DNA from: Marinicella rhabdoformis
Lineage (GTDB): Bacteria > Pseudomonadota > Gammaproteobacteria > Xanthomonadales > Marinicellaceae
Length of the DNA stretch: 64,000 bases
Assembly (NCBI RefSeq): GCF_009671245.1
Contig: NZ_VTFS01000002.1
Coordinates: forward strand, 186,001-250,000
Direction of reading: 5' to 3'
Shown here: one piece after another, positions 44,065-54,152 of the stretch
Layout: each line of letters starts with the position of its first letter
How positions within the stretch are numbered: the first letter of the stretch is position 1
The notes under the pieces: model-generated
What the model saw: the letters and a program-made list of their open reading frames with translations, nothing else
Told to the model about the DNA's origin: nothing
Databases searched by the model: none
Made by a program: the position numbers and the translations under genes

Positions 44065-45276
44065 ATGAAAACAATCATAACTACATGCCTGCTATTGGCA
44101 TCTTTGACTGTGAATTCCGCATCGCCGGTATGTGATCAACTGGGTGAAAACTATGTTGGATGGCCAACGACAAATCCAGTTTGGGAAATGTGTTATTTAG
44201 CCCCGTCAGCCAGTTCTGCTACCCAAGGTTCTAGCCTAGAAATCAGAAAAATTCATTTTAATGGATTTTTGGCTATGGAACGTGTTCATGTGCCGATGCT
44301 GTTTGCGTCATATGAAACCAGTACGTGCTATCGAGATTGGAAGAACACAAACTCTTCATTTCTGAAAGCAGACAGGGAAGAAGACCCTACACGATCTGCT
44401 ATTACCACTTGTGACGCTTCAACTGTCAATGACAAAGTGGTTGGAGACTGTCCATTTAGGGACCCTAATGATCCCAATGGTAATACTTATATTGGTGACC
44501 AAAGTGATTGTTTTACTGGTGTACAAGTAGAAAAATTTGATGACAGGCTGGTGCTAACAACAAACCATTCCGCTGCGTGGTATAAATATACGGCTCGGTA
44601 TACTTTTTACGCTGATGGACGCATTCAACCTCGTTTTGGATTTGGTAACAGTACTGGGAACTCAAATGGAATCAATCATTGGCATACCGGATATTGGCGC
44701 ATGAATTTTGATATTGATGGACCTGATGATGACCAAATATTCATTGTTAATGGAAAAAACGAAGTACTTCAGTTAGCAGAGTTTTCTGACTTAAGGCATA
44801 AAAATGGCCAGCCTCTAGATGTGTCGTGGATGATTAAAGACAGTATGTCTGGAAGGGGTTATAGGGTGGTGCCTGAAACTGAAGGTGATGCTCAACTTGG
44901 GTTTGTTGATGAATTTGCTTTGACAGCCAACCCCAGTGGGAGGAACTTTCACATGACAGATGTGATGGCGACACGTTACAAATTGATTAATGGCACACTA
45001 ACAGAGTATTCTGATACGCCGGGTGAAAACAGTTTACCAAACTGCATCATGATCGAGTCTAACTTGGTTGGAGATGTGAACAACCCTAATAATTTACCTG
45101 AGACATTGGTTGATGAAAACTTGGTTTTTTGGTACCGCACCGCAGTTTGGGATCAATCTGGCCAAGGCATGCTATGTAAAACAGGTGGCCCAACATTATA
45201 CCCTGTGGGTGACTGGGGACTGCCTATGGATGATTTGATTTTTGAAACAGGTTTTGAATTAATGCCCCCTTTATAA
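44065..45276 (+). CDS. copper amine oxidase-like secreted protein, degenerate active site
   Basis: 403 aa, signal peptide (about 19 aa). Several blocks resemble the copper amine oxidase catalytic domain: LEIRKIHFNGFLAMERVHVP (58-77), GDCPFRDP (127-134), WYKYTARYTFYADGRI with Tyr173 where the TPQ precursor tyrosine stands (normally N-Y-D/E-Y), and NHWHTGYWRMNFDIDG (204-219) with the HxH copper pair His205/His207. The third copper His, expected near 362 (VFWYRTAVWDQ), is not present. So oxidase activity is doubtful. The tail DLIFETGFELMPPL matches the M23 peptidase tail. Assignment is by eye and distant. Confidence 0.6.
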   Translation: MKTIITTCLLLASLTVNSASPVCDQLGENYVGWPTTNPVWEMCYLAPSASSATQGSSLEIRKIHFNGFLAMERVHVPMLFASYETSTCYRDWKNTNSSFLKADREEDPTRSAITTCDASTVNDKVVGDCPFRDPNDPNGNTYIGDQSDCFTGVQVEKFDDRLVLTTNHSAAWYKYTARYTFYADGRIQPRFGFGNSTGNSNGINHWHTGYWRMNFDIDGPDDDQIFIVNGKNEVLQLAEFSDLRHKNGQPLDVSWMIKDSMSGRGYRVVPETEGDAQLGFVDEFALTANPSGRNFHMTDVMATRYKLINGTLTEYSDTPGENSLPNCIMIESNLVGDVNNPNNLPETLVDENLVFWYRTAVWDQSGQGMLCKTGGPTLYPVGDWGLPMDDLIFETGFELMPPL

Positions 45277-45304
45277 GACAGTATAGAGGTTTAAAATGAA
45301 TAAG

Positions 45305-45334
45305 ACCCAGCATACTATTGTGTTGGGTTTTTTT
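45305..45334 (+). terminator. intrinsic terminator of the cytochrome operon
   Basis: ACCCAGCA pairs with TGTTGGGT (one G-T pair) across an 8-nt loop, followed by a T6 run. Confidence 0.75.
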
Positions 45335-45416
45335 ATGTAAAAACCATACTTTAGGCACGTCCAATTTAGCATGGATTGTGCTTTAATCACCCCCATTTAT
45401 ATTGAAGGAGAATTGA

Positions 45417-48299
45417 ATGAAATTTAACTGGAAACCCTGTGTGCTGGCACTGGCTGTTGCAAGTGTGACTGCTTGTGCGCCTATGTCACATCAAAACAAG
45501 CCAGCGACAAAAGAAGCCGTTGTAAAACAAAGTGGCAACAAAGTGTTTACGCAAGACTATGACATGCGCACTTTAGACAATGGCTTAAAAGTCATTGTGG
45601 TCAAAACAGATTACCCAGGTGTTGTTTCATTACAAATGCCGATTCAAACGGGTTCTCGTAACGAAGTTGAGCCTGGTAAGTCGGGGTTTGCACATTTCTT
45701 CGAACACATGATGTTCAGAGGTACAGAGAATTACACTCAAGAAGAATACGGTGAAATGTTGAAGAAAATGGGGGCGGATCAAAACGCCTATACCACAGAC
45801 GATTATACCAATTACCATGTCACTTTCATGAATGATGATTTGGAAAAAATGTTGATGTTAGAGGCAGACCGCTTCAAATACTTGAAATTTTCTGAAGCAC
45901 AATTCAAAACTGAGGCATTGGCAGTGAAAGGTGAGTACCTGAAAAACAGTGCCAGTCCGTTCAGCCAGTTATTTGAAAAAGTCAGAGCAAGTGCCTATAA
46001 AGAGCATACCTACAGCCACACTACCATGGGCTTTTTGAAAGACATCGAAGACATGCCTAATCAAATGGATTATGCGCTGACTTTCTTTGATCGTTGGTAC
46101 CGTCCTGAAAAAGCGGCTGTGATTGTTGTTGGTGATGTAGAAGTTGAACAAACGCACGAATTGGTCGAAAAATATTTCGGTGACTGGGAGCGTGGCAACT
46201 ATAACGTCGATATACCTGTAGAGCCGCCAGCTTCTGGTCATGAATACATTCATATCAAGTGGGGCTCTGAAACTTTACCGATGTTTGGTTTGGTCTTTCG
46301 TGGTGCTTCAGGCGATCCAATGGTAAAAGACAAAGCTGCCATTGACATGATGGGTCAAATCTATTTTGGCGGCAATTCTGATGTCTATCAAGACATCGTG
46401 GTCAAAAGACAATTGGCAGATTCTTTATTCTTTTATTCGCCTGACAGTAAAGACCCAGGCTTAATTTACTTGCTGGCACGCATGACTTCTAAAGACAATT
46501 ATGCGGAAGTTAAAAAAGCATTGGTAGATACTGTTGTTAAAGCACGTACAGCCGAGGCTGATGTCGATCAATTGAATGACATAAAATCTGCTGCCAGGTA
46601 TGGATTTGCTAACGCTTTAGATAATTCAGAAGCGATTGGTGACATGCTGGCTTCAGTGGTTCAATACGAACGTGATCCTGAATTTATTAATCATCAATAT
46701 GACCGTTTGGCAGAAATCACTGTAGAAGATGTTAAATGGGCAGCCAACAAATATTTGGTAGATGATGGTCGCATCATGGTGTCTTTGGCACAAGAAGAAT
46801 CCATTGAGGCTTTGTCTGATGATTTTGAATTGAGTGAATTAGTGGCTGAAGCCAATGAAGCACCTAAAGTACACTTTAAAGTGGCAGACTTATCAAACAG
46901 CAGTGACATTGTTGACGTGAATTTTTTATTCAGCACAGGTGCTGCACAAGATCCAGAAGGTAAAAAAGGCTTGGCCAACTTAACCGCTGCCATGATCACA
47001 GATGCGGGTTCAAAAACCAAAACATATCAAGAAATTCAAAAAGCCATGTTGCCAATGGCCGCATACTTTGGTTCACAGGTTGATAAAGAAATGATTTCTT
47101 TGTCTGGCCGTGTTCACCGTGAGAAAGCTGCTGATTGGATGGATTTGGTTTTAGATAATTTGTTAAACCCTGGATTCAAAGAAGAAGACTTTAACCGTTT
47201 AAAAACACAAGCCATCAATGGCATTCAAACCGATTTGAAAGGTAACAACGACGAAGAGTTGGGTAAAGAAGTGTTGTATGAACAACTGTATCCAAACCAT
47301 CCCTATGGCGCATTGAATTTGGGTCATGTGAGTGATTTAGAAAGCATCACTTTGGATGATGTGAAAGCTTTTTATCAAGCACAGTTGACGCAAAAGAATT
47401 TGACTTTGGGTATCACTGGTAATTTAGGTGATAGATTGAAATCGGAGCTTAAAAGCCGCCTAGCCAAAGGCTTGAATGTAGGTAAAGACTCGCAAATGAA
47501 GATTGACGCTGCACCTGAATTCTCTGGCAGACACGTCACGATAGTTGAAAAAGAAACCATGCCAACGGCCGTTTCGTTCGGTTTTCCAATCGAAGTTAAC
47601 CGTTCACATGAAGACTGGGTGGCTTTGTGGTTGGTCCGTTCATTTTTGGGTGAGCACAGGAATTCGAACAGTTTCTTATACCAACGCATCCGCGAAGCAC
47701 GTGGCATGAACTACGGTGACTATGCTTATATTGAGTATTTTCCACGTGGTATGTACCGCACCCAACCCAATGCCAATTTGGGCCGTTCGGAACAAATATT
47801 CCAAGTGTGGTTACGCCCATTACGCTCAAACACTGATGCACATTTTGCAACACGTACAGCCATGTATGAGTTAGAGAAACTGATTGCCAATGGATTAACT
47901 GAAGATCAGTTCGAAAACACACGATTGTTCTTATCAAAATACGCAGGCTTGTTATTGAAAGGTCAGGACCGCGTTTTGGGTTATCACATGGACAGCCAGT
48001 TTTATAACTCAGGTGATTTTGTTGAGCAAGTGGTCAATGGTTTGAATGAATTGACTGTAGAGCAAGTCAATGCAGTCATTAAAAAGCACTTGCAAACTGA
48101 AAACTTACAATTTGTATTCATCACAAAAGACGGCCAAGACATGAAAGACCGCTTGGTTAAAGGTACTGAGTCTGCGATGAAATATAACTCGGAGAAACCT
48201 GCTGACTTGATGGCAGAAGACCAGGTCATTAAAGATTACGATTTGAAGTTAAAAGCCGATAACGTTTTGGTGGTACCGATTGATAAAGTATTTAAATAA
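45417..48299 (+). CDS. M16 family zinc protease lipoprotein
   Basis: 960-aa two-half M16 peptidase. The inverted zinc motif HFFEH (His93, Glu96, His97) with Glu173 (LAVKGEYLKNS) makes the N-terminal half catalytic; the C-terminal half is the inactive partner. The N-terminus is a lipoprotein signal with lipobox VTAC (Cys20), and Ala follows the Cys, so outer-membrane sorting is expected. It degrades peptides in the periplasm. AAGGAGAAT precedes the ATG. Confidence 0.93.
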   Translation: MKFNWKPCVLALAVASVTACAPMSHQNKPATKEAVVKQSGNKVFTQDYDMRTLDNGLKVIVVKTDYPGVVSLQMPIQTGSRNEVEPGKSGFAHFFEHMMFRGTENYTQEEYGEMLKKMGADQNAYTTDDYTNYHVTFMNDDLEKMLMLEADRFKYLKFSEAQFKTEALAVKGEYLKNSASPFSQLFEKVRASAYKEHTYSHTTMGFLKDIEDMPNQMDYALTFFDRWYRPEKAAVIVVGDVEVEQTHELVEKYFGDWERGNYNVDIPVEPPASGHEYIHIKWGSETLPMFGLVFRGASGDPMVKDKAAIDMMGQIYFGGNSDVYQDIVVKRQLADSLFFYSPDSKDPGLIYLLARMTSKDNYAEVKKALVDTVVKARTAEADVDQLNDIKSAARYGFANALDNSEAIGDMLASVVQYERDPEFINHQYDRLAEITVEDVKWAANKYLVDDGRIMVSLAQEESIEALSDDFELSELVAEANEAPKVHFKVADLSNSSDIVDVNFLFSTGAAQDPEGKKGLANLTAAMITDAGSKTKTYQEIQKAMLPMAAYFGSQVDKEMISLSGRVHREKAADWMDLVLDNLLNPGFKEEDFNRLKTQAINGIQTDLKGNNDEELGKEVLYEQLYPNHPYGALNLGHVSDLESITLDDVKAFYQAQLTQKNLTLGITGNLGDRLKSELKSRLAKGLNVGKDSQMKIDAAPEFSGRHVTIVEKETMPTAVSFGFPIEVNRSHEDWVALWLVRSFLGEHRNSNSFLYQRIREARGMNYGDYAYIEYFPRGMYRTQPNANLGRSEQIFQVWLRPLRSNTDAHFATRTAMYELEKLIANGLTEDQFENTRLFLSKYAGLLLKGQDRVLGYHMDSQFYNSGDFVEQVVNGLNELTVEQVNAVIKKHLQTENLQFVFITKDGQDMKDRLVKGTESAMKYNSEKPADLMAEDQVIKDYDLKLKADNVLVVPIDKVFK

Positions 48300-48314
48300 T
48301 ATTTTTTCAACTGA

Positions 48315-48352
48315 TAAAAAAGCAGTTGCTGGAAACGGTAACTGCTTTTTTT
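48315..48352 (+). terminator. intrinsic terminator after the M16 protease
   Basis: AAAAAAGCAGTT pairs with AACTGCTTTTTT across a 12-nt loop with further internal pairing; a T7 run ends it. Confidence 0.8.
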
Positions 48353-48378
48353 ATACCTTAATTGGCAACACATGACTA

Positions 48379-48462
48379 ATGGCCTACGTCATTCGTCGTA
48401 AATGGGTCTATTGGCCTATTACTAAGAAAGATGGGCGTTGGTACACTGGTCTGGATTTATAA
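48379..48462 (+). CDS. candidate 27-aa small ORF
   Basis: ATG-initiated short frame encoding MAYVIRRKWVYWPITKKD followed by GRWYTGLDL. It is rich in Trp, Tyr, Arg and Lys and lies alone between the M16 terminator and the RND pump. No strong ribosome binding site is visible. It may be a true small protein, a leader peptide of the pump, or chance. Confidence 0.25.
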   Translation: MAYVIRRKWVYWPITKKDGRWYTGLDL

Positions 48463-48483
48463 ATAAACCACCACAGTTGAATC

Positions 48484-51400
48484 ATGAAGTTGACCGAAAT
48501 CAGTTTAAAAAATCCCGCCAGCGTGGCAGTTGTCTTGGCTTTGATTACGTTGTTTGGATACATGGCTATCAATGATCGGCCGATTCAATTGTTACCCAAT
48601 TTATCTCAACCACAAATTTCTATTTTCAATAATTGGCGTGCCGCCGCTCCGGCAGAGATGGAATCTAATATCATTGAACCGCAGGAAACTGTGCTCAGGC
48701 GAACGCCTGGTTTGAATGAGATTACCTCGAATGTCAATCGCGGCTTTACCAACACAACATTAACTTTTGATCATGACACAGACATGCAACAGGCGTTCAT
48801 CAATGTCATCAACAACCTCAATCAAGCGCCGCCACTGCCAGTAGATGCTGGTGAGCCTTTTGTCGCAGTCGGTGGTCAAGGCCAACCCAATGTGGCATCG
48901 ATTCAAGTCTATACACAAAAAGACAATAAAGACGCAGATTTTACTTCTGAGAAATATGAATTTGTCTTTGATGAAGTGATTGAGCCCAGATTGGCGCGGA
49001 TTCCGGGTGTCAGTCGAGTCAACATGAACTCTCGTCGCGCACTTGAGGTTAGGATAAATTTTGATCCTTATCAAGCGGCCGCTTTGGGTGTTTCAATTGG
49101 CAATATTTCACAGAATATCGCCTCAGCCAACGATGTTTCGGCAGGTTTTGCCAATGTGGGCCGCAGACAATATACCGTGCGATTCTTAGGGCAGCATGAT
49201 TTGAAACAATTGGAAACCATGATTGTGGCGTGGGTGGATGGTCGGCCAATACACTTGAATGAATTGGCGACGGTGGAAAAAGTGCCTGTTGATGGTTTTG
49301 GTGTCAATAAGCGCAATGGTTACCCTTCGTATTACATCACACTGCAAGGTGGCAGCGATTCGAACACTGTTGAAATTTTGGATGAAGTGAATTTGGCGAT
49401 AGCTGAATTGAACGCGGGTCAATTAGATGAAGCTGGTTTGATCATTGAACTGAGTTATGACGCTTCTGTATATATCAGGCGTGCCATTGACTTGGTGAAG
49501 AATAATTTGGGCTTGGGTGTGTTGTTGGCGATTGGTACTTTGTGGTTTTTCTTAAGAGACAAACGTGCCACTTTGATCATTGCAACTTCGATTCCTGTGT
49601 CTTTGTTGGTTTCATTTATGGCTTTGAAATACTTTGATTTGTCATTGAATGTCATTTCTTTAGCTGGGCTGGCGTTTGCCGTGGGGTTGATTCTTGATGC
49701 GGCAATTATTGTCCAAGAAAATATTGTCCGTTACCGACAGCAAGGCATGGCGATGAAAGAAGCCATCCTCACTGGCGCATCACAAGTGCAGGGTGCGTTA
49801 TTCGCATCGACCGTAACCACCATTGCCATTTTCTTGCCAGTATTATTCCTTGAAGGCATGGAAGGGCAGATGTTTTCAGATTTGGCCATCACTTTATCGG
49901 TCAGTGTGGTGGCGTCTTTTATTGCTGCCATAACTGTTATTCCAGTGGCCAGTCACCTGTGGCTAAGAAAAATGAACAACACAGATCCTTGCACCCATTG
50001 GTGGGATGGCATCACTGCTTGGGTTGATAAATTAACCAACAGTGTGAAAAAACAAACCTTTTGGGTGTTTGGTTTACTTTCTTTTTCTGTTGTTTTAATT
50101 GTGGTCTTGATGCCCAAAGCTGACTTTTTACCGCCAGCCAAGGCAGATGCGGTTCAGGTGTTTTTTAATGCACCACCGGGTGTCACCACTGAAGTCTACG
50201 AAAAGGAAATCGGTAAAACCATCGTTGACAGACTCCGGCCTTATATGGACCATGAAAAAGAGCCATACATCAAAGGTTATAACATGTCTTTGTTTGGTAC
50301 CAACAGCTTGGTTTACCTTTACCCACTGAACCCAGAAGACACAGAACCATTTGTTGAATTATTGAATGGCGAGTTGTTGAAAGGCATTCCCGACACCCAG
50401 GTTTTTCCCATCAGGGCATCGCTTCTGGGCGTGGGTAATACCGGAGGCCGTTCCATTACAGTGAATTTACAAGGTTCAGATTTATCCGGTTTGATGGCGT
50501 CAGCCAGAGAGTCCATGCCATTGATTCAAGCGGCCGTTCCCGGAGCCATGGTGAGACCAATGTCGGGTTTGTCGATGTCAGAACCTGAACTGCAAATCAT
50601 TCCAAATGAGCACCGCATCAATGAAGTGGGCTTGTCATCAAGGGCCTTGGCCAGTGCCATCAGGGCCTATACCGGCGGTATGTTTGTGGGCGAATATTTT
50701 GATGGTAATAACCGTTACAACATGATTCTGCGATCACAACAATGGTCGAATCCCGATGAATTGGCCGCCATGCCGATAGCCACGCCTTTGGCTGGAGCAC
50801 AAACGATTGGTTCATTGGCGAGGATTGAACGCACGGTTGGGCCAAGCAGAATTCAGCGGGTAGATGGTCAGAAAACCATCAGCTTACAAGTAATTCCTGC
50901 CAATGAAATGACGGTTGAAGAAGCTTTGCATTTGTTGCGTGAAGAAGCGGGTCCACAGATTCGTGATGTGCTTCCAGAAGGCGCGCAGGTGCAATACAAA
51001 GGCAGTGCGGATCGCTTGGAGTCGGCTTTAAATGACATGCTGAATAATTTCTTGTTGGCCATTCTGATTCTGTTTTTGGTCATGGCAGCGATTTTCAAGT
51101 CGGTGAAAGATGCCGGATTGGTGTTGGCTGTGATGCCTTTGGCCTTGGCTGGCGGTTTGTTGGCGCTGAAAGTGTTGAATCTTGTGACTTATCAATCATT
51201 GGACATGTTGACCATGATTGGCTTTATTATTTTGCTGGGCTTGGTGGTGAACAATGCGATCTTGCTGGTGAGTCAAACCCGAGAGTTTGAGCAAGCAGGG
51301 CAGAGCAGAAGACAGGCGGTTATTCAAGCCGTGCGTGTGCGGACTCGTCCTGTTTACATGAGTACCTTGACCAGCATTTTGGGCATGTTGCCTTTGTTGT

Positions 51401-51600
51401 TGATACCTGGTGTGGGATCGGATATTTACCGAGGCTTGGCAACGGTGATTATTGGCGGCATGATATTCAGCTTGATGTTTACCTTGATATTGATGCCCAG
51501 TTTGTTGCTGTTGACTTCACACCTTAAATCTAAATCTAAAACGCCAGATAATATTCAATTAAATAATGATTCAGCAGTTGAGTCAGGAGCTTCATCATGA
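48484..51600 (+). CDS. RND family efflux permease
   Basis: 1038-aa inner-membrane proton-driven exporter of the HAE-RND type, with 12 predicted transmembrane helices and two large periplasmic loops. In TM4 the motif reads GLILDAAIIVQEN, keeping one of the two AcrB aspartates (the second is Ala); in TM10 GLVVNNAILLV has Asn where AcrB has Lys940, a pattern common in this subfamily. Substrate unknown. It precedes its adaptor gene, the reverse of acrAB order, and there is no outer-membrane factor nearby. Confidence 0.93.
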   Translation: MKLTEISLKNPASVAVVLALITLFGYMAINDRPIQLLPNLSQPQISIFNNWRAAAPAEMESNIIEPQETVLRRTPGLNEITSNVNRGFTNTTLTFDHDTDMQQAFINVINNLNQAPPLPVDAGEPFVAVGGQGQPNVASIQVYTQKDNKDADFTSEKYEFVFDEVIEPRLARIPGVSRVNMNSRRALEVRINFDPYQAAALGVSIGNISQNIASANDVSAGFANVGRRQYTVRFLGQHDLKQLETMIVAWVDGRPIHLNELATVEKVPVDGFGVNKRNGYPSYYITLQGGSDSNTVEILDEVNLAIAELNAGQLDEAGLIIELSYDASVYIRRAIDLVKNNLGLGVLLAIGTLWFFLRDKRATLIIATSIPVSLLVSFMALKYFDLSLNVISLAGLAFAVGLILDAAIIVQENIVRYRQQGMAMKEAILTGASQVQGALFASTVTTIAIFLPVLFLEGMEGQMFSDLAITLSVSVVASFIAAITVIPVASHLWLRKMNNTDPCTHWWDGITAWVDKLTNSVKKQTFWVFGLLSFSVVLIVVLMPKADFLPPAKADAVQVFFNAPPGVTTEVYEKEIGKTIVDRLRPYMDHEKEPYIKGYNMSLFGTNSLVYLYPLNPEDTEPFVELLNGELLKGIPDTQVFPIRASLLGVGNTGGRSITVNLQGSDLSGLMASARESMPLIQAAVPGAMVRPMSGLSMSEPELQIIPNEHRINEVGLSSRALASAIRAYTGGMFVGEYFDGNNRYNMILRSQQWSNPDELAAMPIATPLAGAQTIGSLARIERTVGPSRIQRVDGQKTISLQVIPANEMTVEEALHLLREEAGPQIRDVLPEGAQVQYKGSADRLESALNDMLNNFLLAILILFLVMAAIFKSVKDAGLVLAVMPLALAGGLLALKVLNLVTYQSLDMLTMIGFIILLGLVVNNAILLVSQTREFEQAGQSRRQAVIQAVRVRTRPVYMSTLTSILGMLPLLLIPGVGSDIYRGLATVIIGGMIFSLMFTLILMPSLLLLTSHLKSKSKTPDNIQLNNDSAVESGASS

Positions 51601-52664
51601 AAAAAATCACCTCATTTATGTTACTCAGTATCATGCTTCTGACTTGGGTGTCAGAATCTTGGGCACAAGAAGAAGCAGGATCGCAACCAGCTGCGCCAAC
51701 AGTTCCTGTGGTTTTGGATTCAGTCAAAAATACCGAAGTGGTCGCTACCATGCCAATCACGGGCAATGTATACAGCCGAAATGACGTGCAAATCACAGCA
51801 GCGGTGAGTGGCATGTTATTAACAGTAGCCGCACCAGGCACGGTAGTAAAACAAGGTGATGAAATTGCCAAGATGGACACCAAAGCATTGGAGTTACAAC
51901 ATGCTGAGCAACAGGCTTTAATCGTCAGGGCCAAGGCGCAATTGAAATATTTGGAAACCAACTTAAAAAGGCAACAGGATTTAGTCAAAGCCAAAAGCAT
52001 ATCCGCTAACAGTGTGGAGCAAACGGAATCGCAAAGGGATGTGGCGGCCAGTGACTTGGCTGTGGCTAAGATTCGATTAGAACAAACTGAAGAGCAGTTG
52101 GCACGTTCAGTAATTAATGCGCCATTTGATGGCATGGTGTCATCTAGATTGCGCCGAGTGGGTGAAACAGTAGGCGCAGGTACTGTATTGGCTTCATTGA
52201 CTGATATGTCGCGTTTAGAGATCAGAGTGCAAGTGCCGTTGCAGTTTGTTAACCATGTGAAAGTGGGGCAGGAGCTGAATGTCTTTGCTTTTGGTGTGCA
52301 ACAACAGGCAACAGTAGATTCTATGGTGCCGAACAGTCAGAACATCAGCCATGCATATGAAATGCGTTTGGCTTTTGAAAATGTCAATGGATTGGCGATT
52401 GGTCAATTGGTCAGTGTGGGCATACCCATGAAAGCCATGAAAACATCATTGGTGGTTAATCAAGATGCCTTAGTTTTGCGTGAAAATGGTACCTTTGTAT
52501 TCAGAGTGAAGGCGGACAATACGGTAGAGCAAATCGCAGTCGTTGCGAATGAAAATGTCGGAGAATTGATTGCCATTGACGCACCATTGGAAGTGGGTGA
52601 TCAGGTTGTGATTCGTGGTGCCGACGGGCTGAGTAATGGAGCAACGGTAGAATCAAAATCTTAA
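51597..52664 (+). CDS. RND efflux periplasmic adaptor (MFP)
   Basis: 355 aa with signal peptide (to about SWA). Lipoyl half-motifs (VSGMLLTVAAPGTVVKQGDE; INAPFDGMVSSRLRRVGETV), a helical hairpin (about 98-160) and beta-barrel domains match HlyD/AcrA family adaptors. ATGA overlap with the permease gene shows it is the partner subunit joining it to an outer-membrane channel. Confidence 0.93.
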   Translation: MKKITSFMLLSIMLLTWVSESWAQEEAGSQPAAPTVPVVLDSVKNTEVVATMPITGNVYSRNDVQITAAVSGMLLTVAAPGTVVKQGDEIAKMDTKALELQHAEQQALIVRAKAQLKYLETNLKRQQDLVKAKSISANSVEQTESQRDVAASDLAVAKIRLEQTEEQLARSVINAPFDGMVSSRLRRVGETVGAGTVLASLTDMSRLEIRVQVPLQFVNHVKVGQELNVFAFGVQQQATVDSMVPNSQNISHAYEMRLAFENVNGLAIGQLVSVGIPMKAMKTSLVVNQDALVLRENGTFVFRVKADNTVEQIAVVANENVGELIAIDAPLEVGDQVVIRGADGLSNGATVESKS

Positions 52665-52674
52665 AGAAGCATTT

Positions 52675-52701
52675 AAGGTGCTTGTTTTTTACAAGCACCT
52701 T
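52675..52701. terminator. hairpin between convergent genes
   Basis: A perfect 10-bp stem AAGGTGCTTG/CAAGCACCTT with a TTTTTTA loop, between the adaptor and the minus-strand amidohydrolase. No following T run, so termination strength is uncertain. Confidence 0.55.
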
Positions 52702-52737
52702 TCTGCAAGTTATCTTTGCTGAATAATTACTTCTTGG

Positions 52738-54009
52738 TTATTGTTTATAGACTTTACCGCCTTTCATGACGAAATCCACGTCGAGTAGGGCTTTGATGTT
52801 TTCAACAGGTGATGCTGGCATGGCGATGATGTCGGCTTGCTTGCCTTTTTCTAAAGTACCCAACTGATCGCTCATGCCAATCAAGTTAGCACCATGAACG
52901 GTGGCTGATTTCAGTACCGCCATATTCGGCATACCGGCTTCTGACATCAGGACAGCTTCTTGCATGTTTTCGCCGTGTAAGGAAACACCTGAGTCTGTAC
53001 CGAAGGCAATTTTAACACCCGCATTATACGACTTGATGAAGTTGCCTTTCATGTCATGACCGACGCGTAAGGCTTTTTCTTTAACTGAAGGGGCCAAAAT
53101 ATCAGTTTCTTTGGCCATCTTAACCACAGTGTGGCCTGCCAAAAGTGTAGGGACTAAATAAGCACCTGTTTTTTTGAACAGTTTATGTGCTTTTGGCCCA
53201 GCATAAGAGCCGTGTTCAATGCTGTGAACACCTGCTTCAAGTGCAGCCACAATGCCGTCTTCAGCATGTGCGTGTGATGCCACTTTACGCCCCATGCGTT
53301 TGGCGGCCAAGACCACTTCTTTTAACTCGTCCATCTCCATCTGTTGGCCCGTACCTGTGGCGCGAACGGTCATCACGCCGCCTGTGGAAGTGATTTTAAT
53401 CAAATCTGCACCGTATTTAATTGCATCGCGTGTGGCACGGCGACAATCATAAGGCCCATCACATATACTGCGGTCTGTGTAAAATTCCATCAAGTCAGGT
53501 TTGATGCCACTGACATCGGCGTGACCGCCTGTGATACCGACGCCACCGGCAGCAATCACTCTGGGTCCATCAATCCAACCACGGTTCACCGCATCACGAT
53601 AAGCATACATGCTTTGTGATCTTGAACCCACATCACGCACGGTGGTGAAACCTGTTTTTAAGGTCTTCATGCCATAATGGGCAATCCGAAAAGCCTGTAA
53701 TTCATCAGACATAGTCATGCCTTCTTTGAAGCTGTTTTTACTGCGCTCGCCACTGATGTGAACGTGCATGTCCATCATGCCGGGCATCACGAAAGCATGT
53801 TTTAAATCAATGTGATTCACATCGGCTTCTTCGCTGACAACAAAGCCCGCTTGAACGTCATCAATCACACCGTCTTTGATGATCAGGGTTTGGTTTGATT
53901 TTGGGGATTCGCCGGGTACGTCAAGTAAGGTGCCGGCATGAATGTAGGTGGTTTCGGCGTTTACGCCGGTGACTAACAATATAGAATACAACAGTGATTT
54001 GATTTTCAT
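52738..54009 (-). CDS. secreted amidohydrolase (imidazolonepropionase/Xaa-Pro dipeptidase type)
   Basis: 423 aa with signal peptide (MKIKSLLYSILLVTGVNA). Metal-dependent amidohydrolase: HVH in MMDMHVHISGE (His82, His84), the bridging lysine in LIKITSTGGVM, His in ASHAHAEDG and SIEHGSY, and the catalytic Asp in IAFGTDSGV. The ATVHGANLIGM and GKQADIIAM blocks are typical of periplasmic carboxypeptidases/dipeptidases acting on Xaa-Pro or N-acyl amino acids. Substrate unresolved. Expressed alone. Confidence 0.88.
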   Translation of the reverse strand: MKIKSLLYSILLVTGVNAETTYIHAGTLLDVPGESPKSNQTLIIKDGVIDDVQAGFVVSEEADVNHIDLKHAFVMPGMMDMHVHISGERSKNSFKEGMTMSDELQAFRIAHYGMKTLKTGFTTVRDVGSRSQSMYAYRDAVNRGWIDGPRVIAAGGVGITGGHADVSGIKPDLMEFYTDRSICDGPYDCRRATRDAIKYGADLIKITSTGGVMTVRATGTGQQMEMDELKEVVLAAKRMGRKVASHAHAEDGIVAALEAGVHSIEHGSYAGPKAHKLFKKTGAYLVPTLLAGHTVVKMAKETDILAPSVKEKALRVGHDMKGNFIKSYNAGVKIAFGTDSGVSLHGENMQEAVLMSEAGMPNMAVLKSATVHGANLIGMSDQLGTLEKGKQADIIAMPASPVENIKALLDVDFVMKGGKVYKQ

Positions 54010-54152
54010 GATCCTTCTTTTTCTCTTTGTGAAGAATCAGTATATACAAGCTGATTAAGGGCTTCAAATCATATGTGCTAAACCGTTACTTTAGAACCCG
54101 TTGTGCATTTGTAGCGAAAAATGCGGTAAGCTTGTCTCCACAACCCAAATGA

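Noticed and set aside
51536-52135. 199-aa minus-strand frame opposite the RND adaptor
   Set aside because: It is a low-complexity shadow (Cys/Ser/Ala-rich) of a clear adaptor gene on the plus strand.
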